A stretch of DNA of 64,000 nucleotides from Effusibacillus dendaii. GTDB lineage: Bacteria; Bacillota; Bacilli; Tumebacillales; Effusibacillaceae. The first letter of the stretch is position 1. Every line of letters starts with the position of its first letter. The notes beneath the pieces were generated by a model. It was not told the origin of the DNA, made no database searches, and was given only the letters and a program-made list of their open reading frames with translations. Of the stretch, positions 1 to 11,905 are shown piece after piece. The translations under genes were made by a program, and so were the position numbers. The DNA is taken from positions 968,501-1,032,500 of the forward strand of contig NZ_AP023366.1 in assembly GCF_015097055.1 (NCBI RefSeq). Reading direction: 5' to 3'.

Positions 1-36
1 GAAAAAAGGCCACTCGCACACAAGGACGCAAGCATC

Positions 37-993
37 ATGAGCGAACAAAGACTCTCTTTTCAGGCGATGAATACTCATATTGAAGTGCTGCTGGAAACCG
101 AAAATCCGATTCGCTCACAACAAGAAATCGAGTTTGCATTGCGTCGGACACGCATGTTTTTTCACCAGATGGAAGCCATCTGCAGCCGGTTTCGGCCGGA
201 GAGTGAGCTATCACGATTAAACCGGCATGCCGGTCAAACGATGGCCGTTTCATCGTTGTTGTTTGCCGTTTTACAAGCTGCTGCCAACGCTTTTCAGGAA
301 ACGGACGGGCTCTATCATCCAGGTCTGCTTCATCAATTGGAGTTGACCCGATATGACCGGTCCTTTGAACTGATTCTCGCACAAGGCGGTACAGACAACA
401 TAAATTCTGCCAACATTCATTCCGAAACTTCCGCCAACACTACTTGCAAAACCGCAGCTAGGGATTGTCCTTTTGAGCTGGATGCGAACAATCTGACGGT
501 TCGTATACAGAAAGGCATCAAAATCGATTTAGGCGGAATTGCAAAAGGCTGGACAGTCGATCATGCAGCCTCTTTTTTGGAAAAATGGGGATGTGGCTTT
601 GTCAACGCAGGCGGTGATCTGCGCATTTTTGGAAAACGACGCGGTCCTTGGCTGGTTGGCGTGGAAAATCCTTTCGACACCGATTCCGACTTGACCGTTT
701 TGTCGCTTTATTCGGGGGCTGTCGCCACTTCATCCAGAATCAAACGAAGCTGGAATCAGGGCAGAAAACGGATGCACCATCTGATTGATCCGCGAACCGG
801 TCTGCCGATGGAAACCCAAACGGCTGCCGCTACCGTCACAGCCCCTACTGCCTGCCAAGCGGATGTGTGGGCCAAAGTGATGGTATTGCTTGACCGTGAG
901 ACCGCTTTTTCCTGGATTGAAAAACGTGGCCAACAAGCGATTGTCGTGGACGAAAACGGACAGGTCTGGGGGAATGAATACGGATTGGCTTAA
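37..993 (+). CDS. apbE: FAD:protein FMN transferase (ApbE family)
   Basis: ApbE enzymes move the FMN moiety of FAD onto a Thr or Ser of a target flavoprotein, using Mg2+. The protein has 318 residues, a normal family length. The family signatures are visible: DLGGIAKGW near residue 164, NAGGDLRIFG near residue 190 and a late IDPRTGLP segment near residue 250. The ATG has an AAGGACG ribosome site 8-9 bases upstream. No lipobox or signal peptide is visible, although many ApbE proteins are exported lipoproteins, so this one may act in the cytoplasm. The next gene, which overlaps its end, is a broken ferric-reductase-like membrane protein, the kind of redox partner often found beside ApbE. Confidence 0.95.
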   Translation: MSEQRLSFQAMNTHIEVLLETENPIRSQQEIEFALRRTRMFFHQMEAICSRFRPESELSRLNRHAGQTMAVSSLLFAVLQAAANAFQETDGLYHPGLLHQLELTRYDRSFELILAQGGTDNINSANIHSETSANTTCKTAARDCPFELDANNLTVRIQKGIKIDLGGIAKGWTVDHAASFLEKWGCGFVNAGGDLRIFGKRRGPWLVGVENPFDTDSDLTVLSLYSGAVATSSRIKRSWNQGRKRMHHLIDPRTGLPMETQTAAATVTAPTACQADVWAKVMVLLDRETAFSWIEKRGQQAIVVDENGQVWGNEYGLA

Positions 994-1389
994 CGCGTGG
1001 AATCTGACCCATTCCGCAGGCACCGTTTCCTATCTGCTGCTTTCTCTTTCCGTTGTGACAGGTCTTTATGCGCAAATCATACGGGGTGGGAAACCGACGG
1101 CGGCTTGGCTGTTTCCTCTGCACGAAACGTTGGGGTATTGGGGATTTTATCTGGGGCTCTTTCATGGTTTGATTTTATGGCGCGATGGAAGAAGCTGCAT
1201 ATGCTGACACCTGCTGCCTATCTGCTGGCCACGATTCATGGCCTTATGATGGGAACAGACAGCAAATTGTTGTATTTCCAATCCATGTATGTCAGTTCTG
1301 TCTGTTTGACTTCCGTTTTATTGATTGTCCGATTCGCGAGCCGAAAGGGCTGTCACGCGAAAGTCGTACAGGAAGCCGAGATTCGCTGA
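974..1389 (+). pseudogene. Ferric-reductase-like transmembrane protein, frameshifted and internally deleted
   Basis: An ATG at 974, inside the end of apbE, opens a reading frame for a membrane protein with a first helix and a second helix ending in LFHGLIL. The frame stops at about 1207. The similarity continues in another frame from about 1180 (RWKKLHMLTPAAYLLATIHGL) to the stop at 1389. The His-bearing helices (LHETLGYWGFYLGLFHG and LATIHGL) suit the b-type cytochrome fold of the ferric-reductase/YedZ family. The stretch normally found between these two segments, roughly 50 residues, is absent, so this looks like an internal deletion with a frameshift. Both halves are short and neither alone would form the heme domain. 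The family call comes from memory of the fold, not from a search. Confidence 0.65.
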
Positions 1390-1451
1390 AAAGCCGACCG
1401 CTCGATTAGTATATTCAAGGAAAGGGTTTTTATAGCGATTCATGATCTCAA

Positions 1452-1492
1452 GCAAAAAATGGTAAGGCACTGAAATTTTAATTCAGCGCCTT
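1452..1492 (-). terminator. Intrinsic terminator after the aquaporin gene
   Basis: On the minus strand an 11-bp stem (arms 1482-1492 and 1464-1474, one G-U pair) is followed by a run of six T within 1454-1460. The upstream arm lies inside the last codons of the aquaporin gene. It closes the fdhA-aquaporin transcript. Confidence 0.75.
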
Positions 1493-2245
1493 GCCTTTTT
1501 CCATTTTCGAAGGAGTGGATGCAAGGTTAGAACGAGTAAGCACATGGTAGGTAAAAGCGGCTGCAATAGCCCCCATCAGGGGACCGACAACATAGACCGG
1601 GAACTCCTGCCAATGAATGCTGCCTCCAAACAAACTGTTCACCACATAAGGCCCAAAGGTGCGAGCAGGGTTGAATGAGGAACCGGTTGGTCCTGCCGTC
1701 ATCATAATAATCCCCCCAACCGTTAAGCCGATCGTGAGTCCTGCAAACCCTTTTGGGGCCCTAGGATCCACTGCCGTTCCCATAATCACGATCATAAGAA
1801 TGAAGGTTTCCACAGCCTCAATGGCGATGCCTTGAATATAACCGGTGGTTGGAGCGAGAACAGTGGCACCAAGGTTACCGATAGTTACCCCGTCAAGGCC
1901 CAGTACCACCATAATTCCAAATGCCCCCAATACTCCTCCCGCCAGTTGGGCCACCAGATAGGCGGGTACTTCACTCCACGAAAATTGTTTTACTGCGGCT
2001 AAACCAATCGTCACTGCCGGATTGATGTGACAACCGGATATGTGACCAAAGGTATAAATCATAGCCGCAACGATAATCGCGAAGGCTAGACTGATGACCC
2101 CAATATCCGCCAAGGTAGTAGGGTAATTCGTTTGAGCAGAGATCACAGCTTTAAACGCTGCGGTTCCGGGACCGATCAGAACTAAAAGAGCGGTACCTAT
2201 AAACTCAGCAATGCTTCGCTTCCATAAAGAAGGTGGATAATCCAT
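1478..2245 (-). CDS. MIP-family aquaporin / glycerol facilitator
   Basis: Channel of the major intrinsic protein family, passing water or small neutral solutes through the cytoplasmic membrane. Both half-helix NPA motifs are present (HINPAVTIG and SSFNPARTFGP), and six hydrophobic segments can be read in 255 residues. The second motif continues NPARTFGP rather than the NPARDFGPR usual in glycerol facilitators, which favours an aquaporin-type pore. The ATG at 2245 is preferred over an upstream in-frame start because AAAGGCGG lies about 8 bases before it. It starts 16 bases after the formaldehyde dehydrogenase stop and ends in a terminator, so the two form one operon under the sigma-54 promoter at 3521-3540. 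Confidence 0.92.
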   Translation of the reverse strand: MDYPPSLWKRSIAEFIGTALLVLIGPGTAAFKAVISAQTNYPTTLADIGVISLAFAIIVAAMIYTFGHISGCHINPAVTIGLAAVKQFSWSEVPAYLVAQLAGGVLGAFGIMVVLGLDGVTIGNLGATVLAPTTGYIQGIAIEAVETFILMIVIMGTAVDPRAPKGFAGLTIGLTVGGIIMMTAGPTGSSFNPARTFGPYVVNSLFGGSIHWQEFPVYVVGPLMGAIAAAFTYHVLTRSNLASTPSKMEKGKALN

Positions 2246-2261
2246 GATGCAACCGCCTTTT

Positions 2262-3476
2262 TTAATTGACCAAGCCGTGAGGGTCAATTACGAACTTCTT
2301 GGCTGCCCCTTTGTCAAAGTCACCGTAACCTCCTGGAGCATCATCCAATGAAATGACTGTGGCGTTAACCGCTTTAGCGATCTGTGCCTTTCCGTTAAGG
2401 ATGGACATCATCAATTCCCGATTATATTGCATGACCGGAGTTTGACCTGTGACGAAGGTATGGGCTTTTGCCCAGCCGAGACCGATGCGGATCTTGAGCG
2501 AGCCAACCTTTGCGTCCTCATCGATGGCCCCGGGGTCCCCTGTCACATACAATCCCGGGATACCAAGCCTTCCACCAGCCTGTGTGACCTCCATAATAGA
2601 ATTGAGCACCGTCGCAGGAGCCTCCTGATGATCGGGTCCGTGCCCGTGCGCTTCGAAGCCCACGCAATCAATCGCGCAGTCGACCTCTGGTACGCCGAGG
2701 ATTTGTTCGATTTGCTCTCCCAGGTTATCGTGTTGGCTTAGGTCAATCGTCTCACATCCGAAGCTTCTCGCCTGTGCGAGCCTCTCCGAGTTCAGATCAC
2801 CAACGATGACAACCGCTGCACCTAAGATCTGAGCCGAGTGAGCGGCAGCAAGTCCCACCGGACCGGCACCTGCGACATAGACTGTTGAACCTGTGGTGAC
2901 GCCAGCGCTACGGGCGCCGTGGTAACCTGTTGGGAAAATATCCGAAAGCATCGTCAAATCGCGGATCTTCTCCATCGCCCGATCCTTGTCGGGAAACTTG
3001 AGAAGTTGGAAATCCGCGTAAGGAACCATGACATACTCGGATTGACCGCCGACCCAACCGCCCATGTCTACGTATCCATAGGCGGAGCCGGGGCGATCCG
3101 GATTGACATTTAAGCAGATATGGGTTTTGCGTTCTCTGCACATGCGGCAACGACCGCAGGCGATGTTGAACGGAACCGATACGAGGTCGCCCTTCTTTAT
3201 AAATTCTACATCACGGCCCACCTCGATCACTTCCCCGGTTATCTCGTGCCCGAGGACAAGTCCTGATGGTGCCGTTGTTCTCCCCCGAACCATATGCTGG
3301 TCACTTCCGCAGATATTCGTCGTAACAACTTTAAGGATGACACCATGTTCACATTTACGGCCAACGTTTAGCGGATTTACACCTGGACCATCTCTCAAAA
3401 CCAAATCCGGAAAGTCAATGTCCCTCACCTCGACTTTGCCAGGGCCAACGTAGACCAGTGCTCTGTTACCTGCCAT
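2262..3476 (-). CDS. fdhA: Zinc alcohol dehydrogenase, glutathione-independent formaldehyde dehydrogenase type
   Basis: Medium-chain zinc dehydrogenase of 404 residues that resembles the Pseudomonas putida-type formaldehyde dehydrogenase, which holds NAD tightly and oxidises formaldehyde without glutathione. Visible features are the catalytic zinc ligand region NICGSDQHMVRG, GHEITGEVIEVG, the structural zinc cysteines CGRCRMCRERKTHIC, a Rossmann motif GAGPVGLAAA and the segment DCVGFEAHGHG seen in this subfamily. The ATG at 3476 follows GGGAGGA. Transcription is probably from the -24/-12 promoter just upstream, switched by the divergent sigma-54 activator. The substrate could be another aldehyde or alcohol, because the subfamily also dismutates aldehydes. 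The aquaporin gene downstream may help solute entry, which is inference. Confidence 0.88.
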   Translation of the reverse strand: MAGNRALVYVGPGKVEVRDIDFPDLVLRDGPGVNPLNVGRKCEHGVILKVVTTNICGSDQHMVRGRTTAPSGLVLGHEITGEVIEVGRDVEFIKKGDLVSVPFNIACGRCRMCRERKTHICLNVNPDRPGSAYGYVDMGGWVGGQSEYVMVPYADFQLLKFPDKDRAMEKIRDLTMLSDIFPTGYHGARSAGVTTGSTVYVAGAGPVGLAAAHSAQILGAAVVIVGDLNSERLAQARSFGCETIDLSQHDNLGEQIEQILGVPEVDCAIDCVGFEAHGHGPDHQEAPATVLNSIMEVTQAGGRLGIPGLYVTGDPGAIDEDAKVGSLKIRIGLGWAKAHTFVTGQTPVMQYNRELMMSILNGKAQIAKAVNATVISLDDAPGGYGDFDKGAAKKFVIDPHGLVN

Positions 3477-3520
3477 CACAAATTCCTCCCTTAAAAATAA
3501 TTCTAACAACATCATTCATT

Positions 3521-3540
3521 AAGCAAAACTTATGCCAATG
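3521..3540 (-). promoter_or_regulatory. Sigma-54 (-24/-12) promoter of fdhA-aquaporin
   Basis: On the minus strand the sequence reads TTGGCATAAGTTTTGCTT. The GG of the -24 element (3535-3536) and the GC of the -12 element (3523-3524) are separated by exactly 10 bases, the spacing required by sigma-54. It lies 45-65 bases before the fdhA start codon and faces it. A gene for a sigma-54-dependent activator is divergent from it, which strongly supports the call. Confidence 0.85.
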
Positions 3541-3597
3541 AACATTCCCCTTTAGCGGAACGGTTTTTTTGCTAGTGATCTTATTAGGTGTTCGATT

Positions 3598-3607
3598 ATT
3601 GATCAAT
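3598..3607. promoter_or_regulatory. Candidate activator site upstream of the sigma-54 promoter
   Basis: ATTGATCAAT is a perfect 10-bp palindrome about 60-70 bases upstream of the -24 element, within the range where sigma-54 activators bind. It is short, so it may be chance. The true activator site may lie elsewhere between 3541 and 3700. Confidence 0.25.
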
Positions 3608-3714
3608 TTGTTGTACTTTTTCAGAACATATTTGAAAATTTTTATAATTCAACAATAAAGATGATATACTTGGTTTACGATGAATTTTATAGAATCTGAT
3701 GGAGGTGCTCTACA

Positions 3715-5475
3715 TTGTCATCTCTAAACGAATTTGAGGAAACGGAAATGATTCATCAATCCTGGGACCGCTGTCGCCAACTTGGTCTGAAACCTACCGA
3801 TGCTGTTCATGACCAAATGATCACGGAAAAACAATTACAGGAGATAATGAAGGAAAATGAGGGGCTGATACAGCACACCACCTCGATCTTTGAAAAACTG
3901 TTTCCATTCATGAAACACACGGAACATGTTGCCGTACTTGTAGATCAGAATGGTATTATTATCCACACTGCCGGTGATCAGTTCTTCGAAGAGCAGGCTC
4001 GAAAGATTCAGTTACAGGTGGGTACGAGTTGGCAGGAGCAATATAAAGGAACAAACGCTATGGGAGTTGCACTGATAGAAGGAAAACCAATCCGGATTCA
4101 CGGTAAACAGCATTTTTATATTACCAATCACTTTCTTACCTGCGCTGCGAGTCCAATTTATAATTCAACCGGAGAATTAATAGGGGCTATCAATATTAGC
4201 GGCAGAAAAGAACAGTTTAACCCCTATACCCTCTCACTCGCCTGTATGATAGCAGATTCCTTGCAAAATCGACTCTTATTCGAGCAGGCGAAACGAGAAC
4301 ACTTTCTCACCTTAAAAGAACTTGAACATACAGTGAATTATCACCCGCTTCCCCTCCTATCCCTTGACAAGGATCATCGTATCATTCGTGCCAATCAAGC
4401 CGCACACCGGATTTTGGGTATGGATTGTATTGGAAAAGAGTTTAAAGGGAAAAAGGGATTTATCGTGGAAACAATATCCGATAATACACGTAAAATCTGG
4501 TGTTCTGTGGCCATCTATAAAAATGAAGAAAAGAAAGAAAATCGCCTGTATAACTTTGACGACATTGCCGGATCGTGCCCAAGCATCTTGCGGGTAAAAG
4601 AACTCGCTCAAAAAGCTTCATGCACCGATTTTCCCATCCTTCTTTACGGAGAGAGTGGAACCGGAAAGGAGCTGTTAGCTCAATCAATCCATTCCGCCAG
4701 CTTGCGTACGGAATATCCTTTCATTGCTGTAAACTGCAGTGCGATACCGGAAAGCCTTGTGGAAAGCGAATTGTTTGGTTATGAACGGGGGGCATTTACG
4801 GGCGCTAACCGTGAAGGAGGGCAAGGGAAATTTGAAGCGGCTCATCTTGGGACCATTTTCCTTGACGAGATTAGTGATATGTCCCTCCGCGCACAAGCTG
4901 CATTACTCCGTGTGTTACAAGAGAAAAGAATTACCCGGGTTGGCGGGGTTAAAAGCGAGTCCGTTGACATACGAATCATTGCAGCCACAAACAAGGATTT
5001 GTCAGAAGAGGTAAAAGCAGGGCGGTTTCGTGCGGACCTTTACTACCGGTTGAAAGGTATACAAATCACGCTCCCGCCGCTGCGTGAACGAAGTGACATA
5101 ATTCCATTGGCTGAATATTTGTTAGACAAAATGAATTATCCGACCAGAGTCCTATCAAAGGAAACTGAAAAAAAACTACTAACCCATAACTGGCCCGGAA
5201 ACGTGCGTGAACTTAACAGTGTACTCATTCAGGCTTCTTTTCTAGCCGAAGGTGGGGAAATCAGTCCAGAACATATACAACTTGAAAATATTTCCGTTCG
5301 CCCAGAAGATGATAACGCGGAATCCATTCCGTCATTAATAGAGGCGGAAATAAACGCCATCAAAAAATCACTGCAAGTCACTGGATGGAACATAAGCAAA
5401 GCAGCTAAACTGTTGCAAATTGGACGCAATACTTTATACAACAAAATTAAGGAATACAACATTAGTCAATTATAA
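3715..5475 (+). CDS. Sigma-54-dependent transcriptional activator (AcoR-like)
   Basis: Bacterial enhancer-binding protein of 586 residues that opens sigma-54 promoters by ATP hydrolysis. The N-terminal part is an AcoR-like sensory region with a GAF-type segment (about residues 60-200), followed by a short PAS-like stretch. The central AAA+ domain has Walker A GESGTGKE, the sigma-54-contacting loop GAFTGA and Walker B GTIFLDEI. The C terminus carries a Fis-type helix-turn-helix (NISKAAKLLQIGRNTLYNKI). The start is a TTG with a strong GGAGGTG site 8 bases upstream. No receiver domain is seen, so it probably senses a small molecule directly. It is divergent from the fdhA-aquaporin operon and is its likely regulator. 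The signal may be the aldehyde or alcohol substrate, which is inference. Confidence 0.93.
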   Translation: MSSLNEFEETEMIHQSWDRCRQLGLKPTDAVHDQMITEKQLQEIMKENEGLIQHTTSIFEKLFPFMKHTEHVAVLVDQNGIIIHTAGDQFFEEQARKIQLQVGTSWQEQYKGTNAMGVALIEGKPIRIHGKQHFYITNHFLTCAASPIYNSTGELIGAINISGRKEQFNPYTLSLACMIADSLQNRLLFEQAKREHFLTLKELEHTVNYHPLPLLSLDKDHRIIRANQAAHRILGMDCIGKEFKGKKGFIVETISDNTRKIWCSVAIYKNEEKKENRLYNFDDIAGSCPSILRVKELAQKASCTDFPILLYGESGTGKELLAQSIHSASLRTEYPFIAVNCSAIPESLVESELFGYERGAFTGANREGGQGKFEAAHLGTIFLDEISDMSLRAQAALLRVLQEKRITRVGGVKSESVDIRIIAATNKDLSEEVKAGRFRADLYYRLKGIQITLPPLRERSDIIPLAEYLLDKMNYPTRVLSKETEKKLLTHNWPGNVRELNSVLIQASFLAEGGEISPEHIQLENISVRPEDDNAESIPSLIEAEINAIKKSLQVTGWNISKAAKLLQIGRNTLYNKIKEYNISQL

Positions 5476-5490
5476 TAAAAAGTTAAAAAG

Positions 5491-5517
5491 AAAAAAGCTG
5501 TGGCAGGAGGCACCAGC
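5491..5517 (-). terminator. Intrinsic terminator after pyrE
   Basis: On the minus strand an imperfect hairpin (GCTG/CAGC base with one bulge, 5497-5517) is followed by six T, one C and five more T (5485-5496). It lies between the convergent ends of pyrE and the sigma-54 activator gene. Confidence 0.5.
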
Positions 5518-5536
5518 ACCCTCCTTCACACCACCA

Positions 5537-6165
5537 TCATGCAGGCCAATTTTCCGGATTTGTTCGCCAGGCGGCCAGCAGATTCAGTTCCTCTTGTCGG
5601 ATATATCCTTTTTCGACAGCGATCTCAAGCAGAGTATCATATGAAGTGAGGGTTCGCAGCGGAATACCGGCATCCGCGAAAGTCTGGGTCGCTTTTTCAA
5701 ATCCGTATGTAAAAATAGCGGCCACACCTACAACTTCCGCCCCTGCGTCGCGGACCGCCTGAGCCGCTTTGACTGACGATCCGCCAGTTGATATCAAATC
5801 TTCGATGACGACAACCCGTTGACCCGGACGGATCAACCCTTCGATCATGTTTTCCTTGCCGTGTCCTTTCGCGCTCGAACGGATATAGGCCATTGGCAAA
5901 CACATTTTCTGCGCCACAAATGCGGCGTGCGGAATACCGGCGGTTGCGGTACCGGCTATCACGTCAACCAGTCCCCATTCGCAGTTGATCCGATTGGAAA
6001 ATTCAGCCGCAATCAGATCGCGCACTTGGGGAAACGCCATTGTCAACCGGTTGTCGCAATAAATGGGCGATTTTATGCCTGACGTCCATGTAAATGGCTG
6101 CTGCGGACGCAGTGTAACAGCGCCGATTTGCAAAAGCATATGAGCAATCGTGTGTGCAATCGTGT

Positions 6166-6169
<4 letters not shown>
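5537..6169 (-). CDS. pyrE: Orotate phosphoribosyltransferase
   Basis: Converts orotate and PRPP to orotidine 5-phosphate, the fifth step of UMP synthesis. The 210-residue protein has the PRPP-binding motif VVVIEDLISTGGSS and a GTATAGIPHAAFVA loop. The start ATG at 6169 overlaps the pyrF stop as ATGA, with GGAGG just before it inside pyrF, so translation is probably coupled. The open frame extends further upstream within pyrF, but that extension has no resemblance to PyrE. It is the last gene of the pyr operon. Confidence 0.96.
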
Positions 6170-8622
<2,453 letters not shown>

Positions 8623-8642
<20 letters not shown>

Positions 8643-11600
8643 GCGGGGTCGCCTCCTTCGTCACGGCTGATGCATGGGTCGTCTTCATCTGATCGGACGT
8701 GATGCCTTCCGTATGCATCCGGCCCAGCGGACGCGTGGAGAATTTGATCGTCTGCAGCACTTCCAGCATCGCTTTTGCCGTATCCAGCGAAGTTAAGCAG
8801 GGAATGCCGTTTTCGACCGCTTCCCGGCGAATCCGGAACCCGTCCCGCTGCGGCTCTTTGCCCCTCGTCAGCGTATTAATCACCATATTGGCGCGACCGG
8901 AGCGAATCAAATCAAGCAAGTTGGGAGACCCTTCCGACAGTTTTTTTACCTCTTCGACGCGAATTCCCTGTTCTCTCAGGAATTTGGCGGTGCCGCCCGT
9001 CGCTGCGATGTGGAATCCCAATACCGCGTAGCCGCTTAGAATTTCGAGCGCTTCCTGTTTATCTTTGTCCGCAATCGTGGCAATAATTGTGCCTGACTCC
9101 GGAATACGGATTCCTCCCGCCAGGAGCCCTTTATACAGCGCTTTATCAAACGATCGTTCCGATCCCATGACTTCACCTGTCGATTTCATTTCCGGACCGA
9201 GCGTCACATCGACGCGGCGCAGCTTCGCAAACGAGAAGACAGGAACCTTGACAGAAACCTCTTTCGCTTCCGGCCAAAGACCGTTTTGGTAGCCCATGTC
9301 GGTCAATTTTTCCCCCAGAATGATACGGGTTGCCACATCGACCATCGGCACCCCGGTGATTTTGGAAAGGAATGGCACGGTCCGGGAAGAACGCGGATTC
9401 ACTTCCAACACATAGACCGCTTCCCCCTGCACCACATACTGAATATTGAGCAGCCCTTTCACATGCAAAGCGCGGGCAATCCGGGTGGTGTAGTCGAGAA
9501 TCGTGTCTTTCACAGATTTTGAAACAGACTGCGTCGGATACACAGCGATCGAATCGCCGGAATGAACGCCGGCCCGCTCAATATGTTCCATAATGCCTGG
9601 TATCATTACCGTTTCCCCGTCTGAAATGGCGTCCACTTCGACCTCTTTGCCGATCAGATACCGGTCAATCAGCACCGGGTGTTCCTCGTTCACCTTTACC
9701 GCATGTTTCATGTAATAAAGCAACTCTTCTTCATTGTAGACGATTTCCATTGCCCGACCGCCCAGTACATAAGAGGGGCGGACCACACACGGATAGCCAA
9801 GCGCACGCCCCGCTAACACAGCCGCTTCCACGGTGAACACCGTTTTCCCGGCCGGTCGCGGAATATCCAGTTCGGTCAGCAGTTGGTCGAATTTTTCCCG
9901 GTCTTCCGCCCGGTCGATGTCTTCTAAAGCAGTACCGATAATCCGAACACCCCGTTTGGCAAGCGGCGCTGCCAGATTGATTGCTGTCTGGCCGCCGAAC
10001 TGGACGATCACGCCTTCCGGTTTTTCCCGCTCGATCACATGCATGACGTCTTCGACAAACAGCGGTTCAAAATACAGCCGGTCAGACGTGTTAAAATCGG
10101 TCGATACGGTCTCCGGGTTGTTGTTGATGATGACCGATTCATACCCGGCCGCTTTCAATGCCCATACAGCATGCACAGAGCAGTAGTCGAATTCGATTCC
10201 CTGTCCAATGCGGATCGGTCCGGAGCCGAGCACCAGCACCTTTTTCCGGTTGCTGTCAGCCACTTCGTCTTCCTGCTCGTAAGCGGAGTAATAATAAGGA
10301 GTGGCCGCTTCAAATTCGGCCGCGCAGGTGTCCACCATTTTGTAGACGGGACGTAGGCCCATCGAATCACGCATGGAGACCACCGCATCTTCCGTAAGTC
10401 CGGTATAACGGGCGATTGTCTTATCGGTGAGACCGATTCGTTTTGCCACATGCAGCGTGTTTTCCGATAAATTGGTTCCTTCTGCTGACAACTGCTCACA
10501 AAACCGCACGATCCCCTCAATCTTGTTCAGGAAAAACAGGTCGATGCGCGTCAGTTCATGCAGTTGTTCAATCGTATAACCCCGTTTGAACGATTCGGCC
10601 AGTAAAAACAGACGCTCGTCATCTGCCTGTACCAGTCGTTTTTCCAGTTCCGCCTGGTCCAATTCGGACGCTTCCGGCAAATCGAGTGAATCCAGTCCGA
10701 TCTCAAGCGATCGGATCGCTTTGAGGAGAGACGCTTCAAACGACCGTTCAATCGCCATCACTTCGCCGGTCGCCTTCATCTGTGTGCCGAGCACCCGTTT
10801 GGCAGAAACGAATTTATCAAACGGCCAACGGGGGATTTTTGTCACGACATAGTCGAGCGCCGGTTCAAAAGAGGCATATGTCTGCCCGGTCACCGGATTG
10901 ATAATTTCGTCGAGCGTGTAGCCGATCGCCACTTTAGCCGCTACTTTTGCAATCGGATACCCGGTTGCTTTCGATGCCAACGCAGAACTGCGACTGACGC
11001 GCGGGTTCACTTCGATCACATAATAGTTGAATGAGTCCGGGTCAAGCGCCAATTGTACATTGCAGCCGCCTTCGATCTGTAACGCACGGACGATTTTTAA
11101 CGAGGCGGAACGAAGCATTTGATATTCATGATCGGACAGCGTCTGGCTCGGCGCCACCACAATCGAGTCACCCGTATGAATGCCGACCGGATCGATATTT
11201 TCCATGTTGCAGACGATAATTGCATTATCGTGGCTGTCGCGCAGCACTTCGTACTCGATCTCTTTGTAGCCAGCTATCGATTTTTCGACAAGCACCTGCG
11301 TGATGGGAGACAAAGTCAATCCGAGCGTCACAATGTCCTTGTATTCCTGCCAATCGGATGCGATGCCTCCCCCGGTTCCGCCCAGCGTATAGGCCGGTCG
11401 GATGATGATCGGGAACCCGATTTCGTTCGCAAACGATTCGGCCTCCTCCCAATTGGTGACAATCGCGCTCTCCGGAATCGGTTCGTTCAGTTCTTTCATC
11501 AGGTTGCGGAATTTCTCACGGTCTTCCGCCTGTTCGATCGAAGAAAGTTTGGTGCCAAGCAGTTCGACACCTTCCTGTTCCAAAATGCCGCTTTCCGACA

Positions 11601-11904
11601 GCTGCACCGCCAGGTTCAATCCCGTTTGTCCGCCAAGCGTTGCCAATATGCCGTCCGGCCGTTCCTGCCGGATAATTTGCGATACAAATTCGACGGTCAA
11701 CGGCTCGATATAGACACGATCGGCAATATCCGGATCGGTCATGATGGTAGCCGGATTCGAATTTACCAGCACCACTTCGATGCCTTCTTCCTTTAACGCT
11801 TGGCAGGCCTGTGTTCCCGCATAGTCAAACTCGGCCGCCTGCCCGATTACAATCGGACCGGAACCGATCACCAATATTTTTTTCAAATCTGTCCGTTTTG
11901 GCAT
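8623..11904 (-). CDS. carB: Carbamoyl phosphate synthase large subunit
   Basis: Makes carbamoyl phosphate from bicarbonate, ammonia and two ATP. At 1093 residues it is slightly longer than usual (about 1070). The two homologous ATP-grasp halves are clear: the first begins [23 protein letters not shown] and the second [23 protein letters not shown]-terminal allosteric MGS-like domain follows ([14 protein letters not shown]). It is one base from carA. Being in the pyr operon with PyrR control, it is the pyrimidine-type synthase (pyrAB of Bacillus). The extra residues are a short C-terminal tail after [11 protein letters not shown]. Confidence 0.97.
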
Positions 11905-11905
11905 A

